Shown in pieces: positions 37,881-49,038 of a stretch of DNA of 64,000 nt. The DNA is taken from assembly GCA_963971285.1 (NCBI GenBank), contig OZ020258.1, positions 5,146,001 to 5,210,000 of the forward strand. The letters are read 5' to 3'. This DNA comes from Astropecten irregularis. Its lineage: Eukaryota; Echinodermata; Asteroidea; Paxillosida; Astropectinidae. The notes under the pieces are model-generated. The model saw only the letters and a program-made list of their open reading frames with translations. It searched no databases and was not told the origin of the DNA. Position 1 is the stretch's first letter; every line of letters starts with the position of its first letter. Both the position numbers and the translations under genes were made by a program.

Positions 37881-40800
37881 GTGATGGGACATTGGTTGTG
37901 GAAGTGGGCGGGACATAAATGGTGACTGGAGTGGGCGGGACATTGGTGGTCGTGAACCTCCTGGATGTATGAGCCGGTTCAGTATCGGAGTTTCGTTCTT
38001 CGCAGGGTTATCAATACCGGCTACCCGTAGACACGGTGAAGATGTTGGCTGATGCTGAGCTTCAGATAACGGGAGGTCTGGTGCCCCACCTCGAGCCTTG
38101 CGTCGGAAACGCGCACGCAAGACGATGACGGTGATGCTGACAACAATTGCAACAATGACTATAAACGATGTGCCGAGAGATATACCAATGATGGCACCAG
38201 TCTGAAGGCCTGGAACTGAAGAGTAATAAGGCTTATTAAATTGCTGGCGGTGGTTCAATAAAAAAGACATTATAAAGAGGCCTCACCGATTAAAAAGCTA
38301 AACGACAACTGTCGACGAAAATTTGAGCAACAAAACATTCTACTTATTTAGAATAATGTATTGTATTTTTAAATGGCATCGGCAACAAAGAATTGAATTT
38401 AGTGTACGCAGTTATCATGTGACTTACGTATTTTGGAAGGTGATGTCGAGGTTTCGCCACAAGTCACTCCACAAGTCACCTCAGTGGAGGTGTTGCCACT
38501 TTCAAGACTTACTTCCACTGGAAAAGCAGCAATAAACATGATACATGTATAATGTGAAATTAAAGTGCTATTGTAAGACGGTAAATGATTATTGCATATG
38601 TGGACTCAGGTAAATGATAATAAGAACAATTTATGCTCTCTTTTCATACGTTATTTGCATTGGAATTTGCAAGAGATTAATTACCAGTTACGCTGGAGTT
38701 GACACAGGTCACTCCAGCATTCTCCCCGGGTACACAGTCGTGAATAGACCAGCCATTGTGACCACATAATTCGATTCTGGGCTCAGAACCATTACAAGCA
38801 ACGGCGTCCAAGAGAATTGATCCCGTTCCTTGACCAAAATGGGCGCTTTGCCAGGCATGGGATGCTGATGGGTAACCAAGTTGACGACAGATGACAGTGG
38901 CGTCGTTGATGTCCCATCCATCATCGCAGACTGTTCCCCATTGTCCTTGGTAGTACACCTCCACTCTTCCCTCATTGGAGGTGTTGCCACCAGCAACACG
39001 TACTTCCACTGGAAAAGCAGCGATGAAAATCATAATGTGTGAAAGCAAGTAGCTTTGGTATAAAGATAGTAAAATTATTGTTATGGATTCAGCCTAAACA
39101 ATTATATTCTGTTTTCTTACATTGTTGACATGCATTGACGGAATCAAAGAGAAGAAAATGAATTACCAGTTATGGTGGAGTTGACACAGGTCAATCCAGC
39201 ATCCTCGGAGTGTCGACAGTCGTGAATAGACCAGCCATTATGACCACATAATTCGATTCTGGGCTCAGAACCATTACAAGCAACGGCGTCCAAGAGAATT
39301 GACCCGGTTCCTTGACCAAAATGGGCGCTTTTCCAGGCATGGGATGCTGATGACGGGTAACCAAGTTGACGACAGATGACATTGGCGTCGTTGATGTCCC
39401 ATTCATCATCGCAGACTGTTCCCCATTGTCCTTGGTAGTACACCTCCACTCTTCCCTCATTGGAGGTGTTGCCACCAGCAAGACGTACTTCCACTGGAAA
39501 AGCAGCGATGAAAATGTGAAAGCAAGTTGCTTTGGTATAAAGATAGTAAAATTATTATTATGGATTCAGCCTGATGATTAAAAAAAATTATATTCTGTTT
39601 TCTTACATTGTTGACATGCATTGACTGAATCAAAGAGAAGAAAATATATTACCAGTTATGGTGGAGTTGACACAGGTCAATCCAGCATCCTCGGAGTGTC
39701 GACAGTCGTGAACATACCAGCCGTTGTGACTACACAAGTCAATGTTGGATTCATAACCACGACACGCCACATTGTCGAGTAGTATAGATCCAGACCCTTG
39801 TCCGAAGTGGGCTACAGGCCAGGCCTGGGACGCTGAGGCGTAACCAAGTTGACGACAGATGACAATGGCATCAAGAATGTCCCATCCATCATCGCAGACT
39901 GTTCCCCACTGTCCTTGGTAGTACACCTCCACTCTTCCCTCATTGGAGGTGTTGCCACCAGCAAGACGTACTTCCACTGGAAAAGCAGCAATGAAAATGA
40001 TATGCGAAATGATGGTGCTCTGGTAAGACAATAAAATGATTGCATGCATTACGGATTCAGGGAAGTGTTGATGAGAAGAATTTCTGATAATAATTATTGG
40101 CATGCATTGACTGAATCAAAGAGATGAGAATAGCTGACCAGTAATGGTGGAGTTGACACAGGTCACTCCAGCATCCTGGGAGTGTCCACAGTCGTCAACA
40201 TACCAGCCGTTGTGACTACACTGGTCAATTCTGGATTCATAGCCTATGCATGCCACATCGTCGAGTAGTATAGATCCAGACCCTTGACCAAAGTGGGCGT
40301 TCGACCAGGCACGGGATGCTGAGGCGTAACCAAGTTGACGACAGATGACAATGGCATCAAGAATGTCCCATCCATCATCGCAGACTGTTCCCCACTGTCC
40401 TTGGTAGTACACCTCGACTCTTCCCTCATTGGAGGTGTTGCCACCAGCAAGACGTACTTCCAATGGAAAAGCAGCAATGAAAATGACAATAAAATGATTA
40501 CACGCATTACGGATTCAAGGAAGTGTTGATGAGAAGAATTTCTGATAATAATTGTTGGCATGCATTGGCTGAATCAAAGAGTGCATTCGTTTAGCTCCCC
40601 CGGGTCAGCCCTTTCTGGGAATGGTCGTGTTTTACTGCACAAAACAAGATAGAGAATGGGGACGAGGTTGACTGGTGTCAACCCGGGGAAGCTAAACGAA
40701 TGCACCTTATGAGATGAAAATAGCTGACCAGTAATGGTGGAGTTGAAACAGGTCACTCCAGCATCCTCGGAGTGTCCACAGTTGTGAACATACCAGCCGT

Positions 40801-41768
40801 TGTGACTACACAAGTCAATGTTGGATTCATAACCACGACACGCCACATCGTCGAGTAGTATAGATCCAGACCCTTGTCCGAAGTGGGCTTCAGGCCAGGC
40901 CTGGGACGCTGAGGCGTAACCAAGTTGACGACAGATGACATTGGCGTCGTTGATGTCCCATTCATCAGCGCAGACTGTTCCCCATTGTCCCTGGTAGTAC
41001 ACCTCCACTCTTCCCTCATTGGAGGTGTTGCCACCAGCAAGACGCACATCCACTGTAAGAGGACAGGACATGTTGAAATATCGAGCCCTATACATACGAA
41101 CGCCCCTTTTTATTATTGGGAAATGAGAACAACAGTAATAAAAAGGGGCGCCCTAAGTTAAAGGGTACAGTAGTAGGCCGACAGGATTGGTGTATACCCA
41201 GACCGAAAATGTTAACAAATTTACGCATAATTTGTATGGTATATAAAGATGGTGCTGATAAAAACATACCATTAAAATATTTCCGCCTGGTGAATTTATC
41301 CAGAAATTAGTAAAACAAAGACCGAAAACAGTTTTGATCTCGGGGGGGGGGGGGGGGGTGGTAAGATCAAAACCATTGTTTATGTTTCATTGGAAAAATT
41401 CAGTAAGGTTTTCGCTATCTTCTCGTACCTCAAATGTCCGAATGGGCTAAAATGTCACACTTATTATTTCATGTCCGTGTTGGATTTGACAAAGTAAGGC
41501 CTATCCTTAACATTAATGTACAAAAGAAAACCATTTTCCAAAGCATCACAATGATGAGTATTGAGCCGAATAGATAATACAAATTTAAAAAAAAAAGAAG
41601 ATATACGAGCTGTTATTTAGTCTGCTAATCACGGCTGGGTAATCTAGAGATCCATTGCAAAATCAGAATAGACTCACCCTGCGCTGCCACTCTACCACAG
41701 AAGAGCAGAAGATAGCTATTAAGAGAACACCATAATAGGTACGAAGAGAAACGTCCCTTCCTAATCAT
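37254..41768 (-). CDS. Membrane receptor with five SRCR domains and YxxM-repeat tail
   Basis: Type I membrane protein, likely pattern-recognition or adhesion receptor. Exons, 5' to 3': 41678-41768 (signal peptide [12 protein letters not shown]...VAAQ), SRCR 40729-41052, SRCR 40139-40456, SRCR 39653-39976, SRCR 39167-39493, SRCR 38685-39008, stalk 38428-38517, membrane/tail 37254-38215. All junctions are phase 1 and sum to 919 residues. SRCR units keep [28 protein letters not shown] and AGVTC, six cysteines each. The stalk exon is an SRCR stripped of its middle. Last exon: TM about [20 protein letters not shown], basic stop-transfer RARFRRKAR, Pro-rich segment, then five ~45-residue units each with EYLDM or EYFDM. 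The third exon lacks the AG used by its siblings (see findings). Premature TGA follows a 4-nt insertion. Confidence 0.9.
40581..40705. repeat. MITE with GTGCATTCGTTTAGCT ends, in SRCR gene intron
   Basis: Inverted ends GTGCATTCGTTTAGCTCCCC and GGGGAAGCTAAACGAATGCAC. Same family as 12702-12824. Sits immediately downstream of the first SRCR exon donor. Confidence 0.85.
41158..41517. repeat. TTAAAGG-family MITE in SRCR gene intron 1
   Basis: TTAAAGGGTACAGTAGTAGG at left, degraded CCTATCCTTAAC at right; internal G-run of about 19 at 41341. Part of it (from about 41326) is duplicated at 42220-42490. Confidence 0.65.
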
Positions 41769-42222
41769 GTCAACGTCAAGTTTTCGGTCAGCAACAAGAG
41801 CGCTCTGTATTTACTATGGGACTTAAGTTTGTGATCACCTGCTTTCCTAAAAACTGAAAAATGATCCGCAGTCACAATGTATACATCGGATACGTGAACT
41901 GTATGGATTGAAGTGGGCACGCTTTTACTGAGCCGGTGACCCCACACTACCTCAGTATTTTATAGTGCAACCTTTTCATTTTTACAATCTGCCTTTTCAA
42001 TGGGCTTTCCATTGCACGATTTCTGCATTGTAGTTTTCAACGAACGGACATTATGGTGGCCAGGCGTAACTGGGATTTCAGTTTCGGGATCCGGGTACCT
42101 GTTTTTTTTCTTAGTCGTGCTTTGCACTGGGAATACTGTACATATTTTCAATAACAAGGTATTTGTGTGAATTGTATCATCAACGTTCTTTGTCACCGAG
42201 TAAAGGTACAACATTGACCAGG

Positions 42223-42800
42223 AAAACAGTTTTGATCTCGGGGGGGGGGGGGGGTAAGATCAAAACCATTGTTTATGTTTCATTAAAAAAATTCAGTAAG
42301 GTTTTCGCTATAATTTCGTACCTCAAATGTCCGAATGGGCTAAAATGTCACACTTATTATTTCATGTGCGTGTTGGATTTGACAAAGTAAGGCCTATCCT
42401 TAAAATTAATGTACAAAAAAAAAACATTTTCCAAAGCATCACAATGATGAGTATTGAGCCGAATAGATAGGCCTAATACAAATTTAAAAAAAGGGGGTTT
42501 TCAATGGGCTTTCCATTGCACGATTTCAGCATTGTAGTTTTCAACAAACGGACATTATGGTGGCTAGGCGTAACTGTGATTTCAGTTTCGGGATCCGGGT
42601 ACCTGTTTTTTTCTTCTAACAAAACCCACGGACTGCGAGAATTCTGCGTAGTTGTGCTTTGCACTTGGAACTTCAATAACAAGGTATTTGTGTGAATTGT
42701 ATCATCAACGTTCTTTGTCACCGAGGAAAGGTACACCATTGACCAGAATCATTATTGTTATGATTTTCGGTCGCGATCACGCTCCTCGCTTTGTTCGAAA
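42223..42800. repeat. Partial tandem duplicate of receptor 5' region lacking the signal exon
   Basis: 42223-42490 repeats 41326-41600, and 42497-42740 repeats about 41990-42215, both nearly identical. The segment corresponding to 41601-41990, which holds the signal-peptide exon, is absent at the junction near 42493. Confidence 0.8.
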
Positions 42801-44426
42801 AAAATTCAATAAATCAAGTGACCTATACAGAAAAGAAATATCTAATATAAGCGTAGGGGAAATCCCTAGGCTTCCCCAGCAGCAATACAATCTTGGCATA
42901 ATTTCATGGCTCTGTTCACAGTAACCGTAGAATCAATCATTTGTGCTTACGAGATCTTATTTTTTTATGGATTTATATAGGCCGGCAGGAATTTTCAAAT
43001 CTGGACAAGCGTAGGCCATACTTAGTGTAACTCGGACCTTTCTCCTTTTAAGCCCGATATAAACCTCATGGGAATTTGCGAGCCGAAGCGAATGAACTTA
43101 CAATGTAAAAACAGGGCGTTATCATTAAGATCACTTTAATGGACAATATAATAGCATATTTATCAAGATTCGAGGACATGAAGGTCGTTATATCCCAACG
43201 AAGTATAATAAGAACTATATTACAATCGTGACGCATGGTAGCGTACAGCGCGAAGTATCGCCACCGCGCATGCAATTTCCGCCATTTTGGTTAGCACTAT
43301 TCATTGCTAGTTCGCAAAAAAACATGCCTCCCAAAAAACTGAACTGGATTTTTTGTAAACATGAAAGGTATTACAATGTCATGTGTATAGAGGCCCCCGC
43401 AACATAAGAAAATTAGAAATAATCTAATATAGGCCTAAATGATTTTTCAAAATACAAAAATAGATAGTAATGGCTATTTCTTTCATAAAAAGTGCTAATC
43501 AATATGGCGGCCGCTGGCGACAAATAGCGCCTCTTACGATATTGTTCTACATCTTATATACTTCAGTAAAATTTACAAACTTATGAGACTAGTCTCGCGG
43601 CTACGGGTTGACAATGGTGGACATATTAAGCCAATAGAACATCAAGTGGTAGACTTTAATCGAGGTGCATGTCCTGTATGTCCTTATATTTTGTATATAG
43701 CATCTCAAAGGCAGCCTCCAAAAACAGACAGGGATGCCAATGATCATGTAAGATCAGTGACGATACAAAAATGAGGTTGAAATCATTCTTTGATTTGCCT
43801 ATTATAGGGTGAACACCTAACACCGGAATACCAACGAGTCACTCTTTAATGGAACGTACTTCACGCATGACTAACGAATATCAGATTCATGGGATGAAAA
43901 GTTCACAGCTTATCTAATATGCAGGCAATACATCAAGCGAGCGTCTGCACAGTTGAATAGAAAATGAACAATGCATTCCCGAACTTGTATAAGAAGGCCT
44001 TGCTTTTCGTACTTTTTATGGGGTATTTCCACAAAATCCACTGGTTCCATGCGTATTATTCACGGGCAACAATTTCGGAATGAGAAGTACTAGATATCCT
44101 GGCGCAGTTAGAGTGCAGCTCTAACTCCCCGATTTGGAAAAGATGGAGGATGTCTGTAACGCACCAGTTTGCATAGTTTTCTTTGCTGTCACTTCTGCTT
44201 ACCATATAGTGGCATGGGGCAGCAGTGCAGTCATTGTGATAGTAATGCCCAAATGTTACCAAACATCAATTCCAAATGCCCCCATCATCAAAACATTACA
44301 AACTGCACCTTTTAATAAACGTTGTCATGCCTATAACATCTTAGACGTTGTCATATACAGTTCGATGAGACATATTATAGTTATAACACTGAACCCCTCT
44401 TTCTCATTAAACAAGGAGCTTTTAAC

Positions 44427-44730
44427 TTAAAGGTACAGTGCATACAGGATTGGTAATGTACCCAAACAGAAATGTTCACAGATGTTTACGTATAACTTTC
44501 AGGGTATGCAGAATGGTGCTAGAAACATACCGTTAAAATATTTCCGGGTAAGACCAAAACCATTTTTTATGTTTTATAAGGACAATAAATTCCGGCTTTT
44601 CTATTTTAACTTGACTCAGAATGTCTGATTGAGCTCAAATTTTCACAGGTTTATTATTTCATGTGTCATGTTTGATCAGACAAGTGTGAATGCTGTTCTG
44701 TGACCATTACCAATCATGTATTATACCCGA
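44427..44730. repeat. TTAAAGG-family MITE
   Basis: TTAAAGGTACAGTGCATACAG at left and ACCAATCATGTATTATACCC at right, with the family interior. Confidence 0.7.
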
Positions 44731-45288
44731 AATACTATTTTTACAGTGATTTTCAAGACCTGATGTTAAATTCAGTTCACTTACATGGCTTATTTCCCTA
44801 CATGCCAGAGGGAAATTAATTCTGTTTTATATACATTCTTTTGACCCAAAATAGAAGTCAAAAAGAAGATTCAATAGGGCATCCTGTGGGTGGAGGATCG
44901 TCCAATGGTGGGAGATAGCTACCATCAAGGGAAATCTGGGATACAAAAAAAATGAAGAGGGGGAAAGCTTAAACTAATACCAATAATTCGATCGACTACG
45001 GACCAAGTTCAACAGTTTTACACAACATCATGTACAACATAAGCTCACAAAAGGTATGAGCTATGAGCACACGTAGGCCCTATGTGTTATTGTGATTTTC
45101 ATGTGAAAGGAAAAGACCAACGGAACGCATACAGTGTTGGCCCAACAATATAGACGTCAAGGGTATCTGCATAAACATGCCTAAAAAGTACGGGTTTCTA
45201 AGCTCGTGACAATGGGTACCTATGATACATAACAAAAAACCTGCTCTCCCTACAAGGAAATATCCATAACGCCAAAGCCTGCATGATT

Positions 45289-45573
45289 TCAGTTTCAAAC
45301 GATATTTAGTGCATGCAACAGCAAACGGGGGACAAGCTGTTCCTGTCTCCTGTGCGAGAAGTTGATCTTGAGCGCAAAAGCAATTGTCCTGTGTTTTCGT
45401 GCATTGGCCTGTAATAATAACAGGATTCATCTGCAGGTTTGCGTTATTTCAGATTCATACGAGATTTAGTGCAGCAGTTAACGAGAGGACAAACTCTTCT
45501 TGTGGGTAAAGTGGGCAAGTTGAGCGCGATAGCTGTCTTGCGTTTTCCCGCATGTATAGCATTAATCTCCATG
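45289..45573. repeat. Diverged tandem duplication upstream of plus-strand SRCR gene
   Basis: Two ~130-bp blocks share ATTTCAG, GATATTTAGTGCA, GAGGACAAAC-like, AAGTTGAGCGC and TTTTCCCGCAT-like words in the same order. The second block runs up to the ATG at 45581. Confidence 0.5.
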
Positions 45574-45580
45574 CAGCCAA

Positions 45581-48500
45581 ATGAAGATGGGTCTATACCT
45601 GCTTGGTTATTCTCTTTACTACCTTCTACTAACCAGTGGCTTGGCTGCAGCACAGGGTGAGTGATATTGATGTCGCAGAAGTCATTAAGTACATCATTAT
45701 ATTAAAGGTGATATCATACTTTGGTTTTTGTCAAAGAAATAAAGATTCATGGGCACAAGAAACAGTAACAGTCATATGTGAAAATTTCAGATATACGGTT
45801 CCCACTTTTTGAGAAAACACTGAAAAACGGGCACAGTACCGTACTTATAAAGTCTTTTCTCTGTTATTTTTATCTTTTAAAAGATCAAAAATAATTTTAG
45901 TCACTAGTTTTACTATTTTCTTGACAGAAAACAAAATGAACGGTATGTTTCTATACCATCACCATCTTAATAACCTGTAAGTTATAGGTCAATCTGTGAA
46001 GATTTCTGTTTTTGGTATGTTACCACAGTATGATACTACCTTAAAGTGCATCATACACGAGCTGTTTTATCAAACAGTGCCAAGCAATTTCCACTGACAA
46101 AATACGTTTGGAGAAGTACTTGTCTTATGTCGATCGGTTTGCGAAAACTCCATGTAATATTGGTATTTTGCTCTTATTATGTCGTAACACTTCTGGTTAA
46201 GTCTCAACGTTTTGACTACCCAGCTCATCATCTTCTTTATTCTTAGACTTCTCAAATGTATACACAAAAAAAATTCAGTATTAAAAAAAATAACCAAGGG
46301 ACTATTATAATACTGTGGGAATACTTGTCCCCAAGGCTTGTGGTATAACATTCTCATCCAGTAAAACGGATTCAAATTTCGTTTCTGCTAACACGGTGGG
46401 AAATCAGAAAGGATCGTATAATTGTGTAGGCCTATATTATTATACCATCGGTATCTCCATTCATGAAGTGTACTTTGAATTCATATAAAAATCGCCTTAC
46501 ATAAAATTTCATTGTACAAGTCGTTGTCAATATTTGATAAAAAAAAGCTAAACCATGCCCCCTTTGTAGTTGAAGTAAAGATGTTTTCATAATATCTTTA
46601 GGTCTGTTAGAAATACTTGATCGCTGATCACTAAACGACTCGTTTTGATAAACGATGTTTTCCAGACTGCTGAAGTAAAAAAAAAGAAAGAAAAAAAAGT
46701 TACAGCCACATGATGACCTCAATGACCTTTCCTGTCGGCCTCCCATACAGTTGTGCGTCTGGTGGGTGGCACCTCCTCCAATGAGGGAAGAGTAGAGGTG
46801 TACTACCAAGGACAGTGGGGAACAGTCTGTGATGATGGATGGGACATCAACGACGCCAATGTCATCTGCCGTCAACTTGGTTACTCCTCAGCATCCCAGG
46901 CCTGGTCGAACGCCCACTTTGGTCAAGGGTCCGGATCTATACTACTCGACGATGTGGCATGCATAGGCTATGAATCCAGAATTGACCAGTGTAGTCACAA
47001 CGGATGGTTTACTAACAACTGTATACACAGTGAGGATGCTGGGGTGACTTGCAGTGCAACCACAACAGCAGGTACATGTAATGCAAAATATTGTTGTTCA
47101 CTTCAATTAACGCACTGACTGTGACGGGAAAACAAAAATTCTAGTAGGTCTATTAGACTTCTCATATTGGACACATCCAGTATGCTGCATCACATGGGAA
47201 AACTTCTAGTGGAACCAGGACAACGATAGTAAGCCATACTGGGCCATTTTAGGATTCATTGTATGCATGTCGCATGTCGCTGTTGAACACTTTAGTTTAT
47301 GAGCGAAGTGACTAGGAAATGAACATTCTGTAGTTAATTACGGGGTTTATATTAACCAGAGCACATAATTTTCAAACGTCATCTTCATTGCGGGTATTCC
47401 ATCCATTGAACATGCAAGACAGGGAGCACTGGTTTCGTCTTCCTAAGCGGGATATTATTTTGCCGTCATTTCATTTCATTTTATTTTCATTTACCCTTTT
47501 ATGTCCATAGGCCCTACCTATGTGCGTCTTGTTGGAGGCAGCTTGTCCAATGAGGGAAGAGTAGAGGTGTACTACCATGGACATTGGGGAACAGTCTGTG
47601 ATGATGAATGGGACATCAGCGACGCAAATGTCATCTGCCGTCAACTTGGTTACTCCTCAGCATCCCAGGCCTGGTCGAACGCCCACTTTGGTCAAGGGTC
47701 CGGATCTATACTACTGGACAATGTCGCTTGTAGTGGTTATGAATCCAGAATTGACCAATGTTATCACAACGCATGGTATGATAACAACTGTGGGCACAGC
47801 GAGGATGCTGGGGTAACTTGTGTCGAAACCGTCGTACCAACTAGTACTAGTAAGTCATACTGGATAATTTTAGGATTTAGTTTGTGTATTATGTAACTAT
47901 GGAAAGGCGAGGCATTATCATGTATTTTGGTTCCGTCTACGAAAGCAATATATTTTATGGTCATTTTTTTTTTCACATAGGCTCAACCGGGCAAGTGCGA
48001 CTTGTGGGTGGCAGCTCCTCTAATGAGGGAAGAGTAGAGGTGTACTATCTATTTCAATGGGGAACAGTCTGTGATGATGAATGGGACCTCCAGGACGCCA
48101 ATGTCATCTGTCGTCAACTTGGTTATCCCTCAGCGTCCCAGGCCTGGACGAACGCCCACTTTGGTCAAGGATCGGGGCTGATTCTCCTGGATGATGTTGC
48201 CTGTACTGGTTCTGAATCCAGAATTGGCCAATGTTATCACAACGGATGGTTTACTAACAACTGTGGACACAGCGAAGATGCTGGGGTGACTTGTGACAGA
48301 ACCGAACCAACTAGTTTCCCTGGTAAGTTTGTCAGGGTGGTTTTTATTCAAGTTGATGGACATAATTATACCATTGTGAACAAGTGGTCCAATGGGAAGT
48401 GTGGACATGATGAGGATGCCGGAGTAACTTGTGGCGAAACCGATAAGATTCTCCGAAGAAGGAAGTATATTTCTTAGGTGATATTGTATAACTTTTCTTT

Positions 48501-48965
48501 TTAATACCACCAACACCACTTGACTAAAACCTCAAATTGTTTGGTCTTTCAGCTGGCGCCATCGCAGGTATAGTTATCGCCATAGTCGCAGCGACCACTG
48601 TCGTCATCACTGTGCTGGTGGTAAAATGCAAGAATCATTCTAGGACATCAGACATAGCACCAGTTGTACAGCAGCCAACTCCTGCTCAGTGCCCATCACC
48701 AGCCGTCATTACCAACCCAGCATACAGCACACAACCCTTCCCCGGACAACCACCTCCAGGGATCTACCCTCCACTATCCTCTGGGCAAGTTCAAACCGTT
48801 TCGCACGCTGTAACCCACGGCCAGTGGCACTCTAACGGGATGCCCATGGTGGCCCCTCCACCCAGCTACGACCAGCTGGTATTCCAACAACATACCGTTC
48901 CACAACCAAATGTCATCACTACCACAACGCGTGTTGTAGTGCCCAAGCCACCACCATACAATTAA
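45581..48965 (+). CDS. Membrane receptor with three SRCR domains and NPxY/PPxY tail
   Basis: Type I membrane protein, paralogue of the minus-strand receptor. Exons: 45581-45656 (signal peptide, [20 protein letters not shown] then LAAAQ), SRCR 46751-47071, SRCR 47511-47849, SRCR 47981-48322, TM/tail 48553-48965. Every junction is phase 1; 496 residues. Each SRCR has [23 protein letters not shown] and AGVTC with six cysteines. TM about [21 protein letters not shown], then KCKNHSR. The 110-residue tail is Pro-rich with NPAY, PPSYDQL (PPxY overlapping Yxx-phi) and a C-terminal PPPY. The NPxY/PPxY set is known to recruit clathrin adaptors and NEDD4-type WW ligases; such traffic is inferred. In-frame ATGs at 45581 and 45587 are both usable; the first is taken. 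Confidence 0.9.
45702..46044. repeat. TTAAAGG-family MITE in SRCR gene intron 1
   Basis: TTAA at both edges, ends AAGGTGATATCATACTTTGG and CACAGTATGATACTACCTT. Close relative of 23280-23596. Confidence 0.8.
46129..46246. repeat. Fragment related to the 54531-54812 foldback
   Basis: TCGATCGGTTTGCGAAAAC and CCATGTAATA, then GTCTCAACGTTTTGACTACC, in the same order as in the left half of 54531-54812. Degenerate. Confidence 0.5.
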
Positions 48966-49032
48966 AATTAAATGGCTTTTTGGCTTTGCCATCAATTATT
49001 GAAAGCTTCTTTGTGTCTTAAGAATACCTTTA

Positions 49033-49038
49033 AATAAA
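49033..49038 (+). promoter_or_regulatory. Polyadenylation signal AATAAA of three-SRCR gene
   Basis: Canonical hexamer 68 nt after the TAA stop of the plus-strand SRCR receptor, implying a very short 3' UTR. Confidence 0.6.

Larger units (their letters stand above)
41769..45580. promoter_or_regulatory. Divergent interval between two SRCR receptor genes
   Basis: 3.8 kb separating the two start codons; must contain both promoters, though no TATA or known operator is claimed. It includes a partial tandem copy (42223-42800) of the 5' end of the minus-strand gene, a TTAAAGG element (44427-44730) and a diverged 130-bp tandem duplication directly before the plus-strand start (45289-45424 and 45449-45573). 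No additional exon supported. Confidence 0.5.

Noticed and set aside
43000..45000. Search for an extra gene between the two SRCR receptors
   Set aside because: Frames at 43583, 44134 and 45080 have no motif, no splice logic and overlap repeats; nothing supportable.
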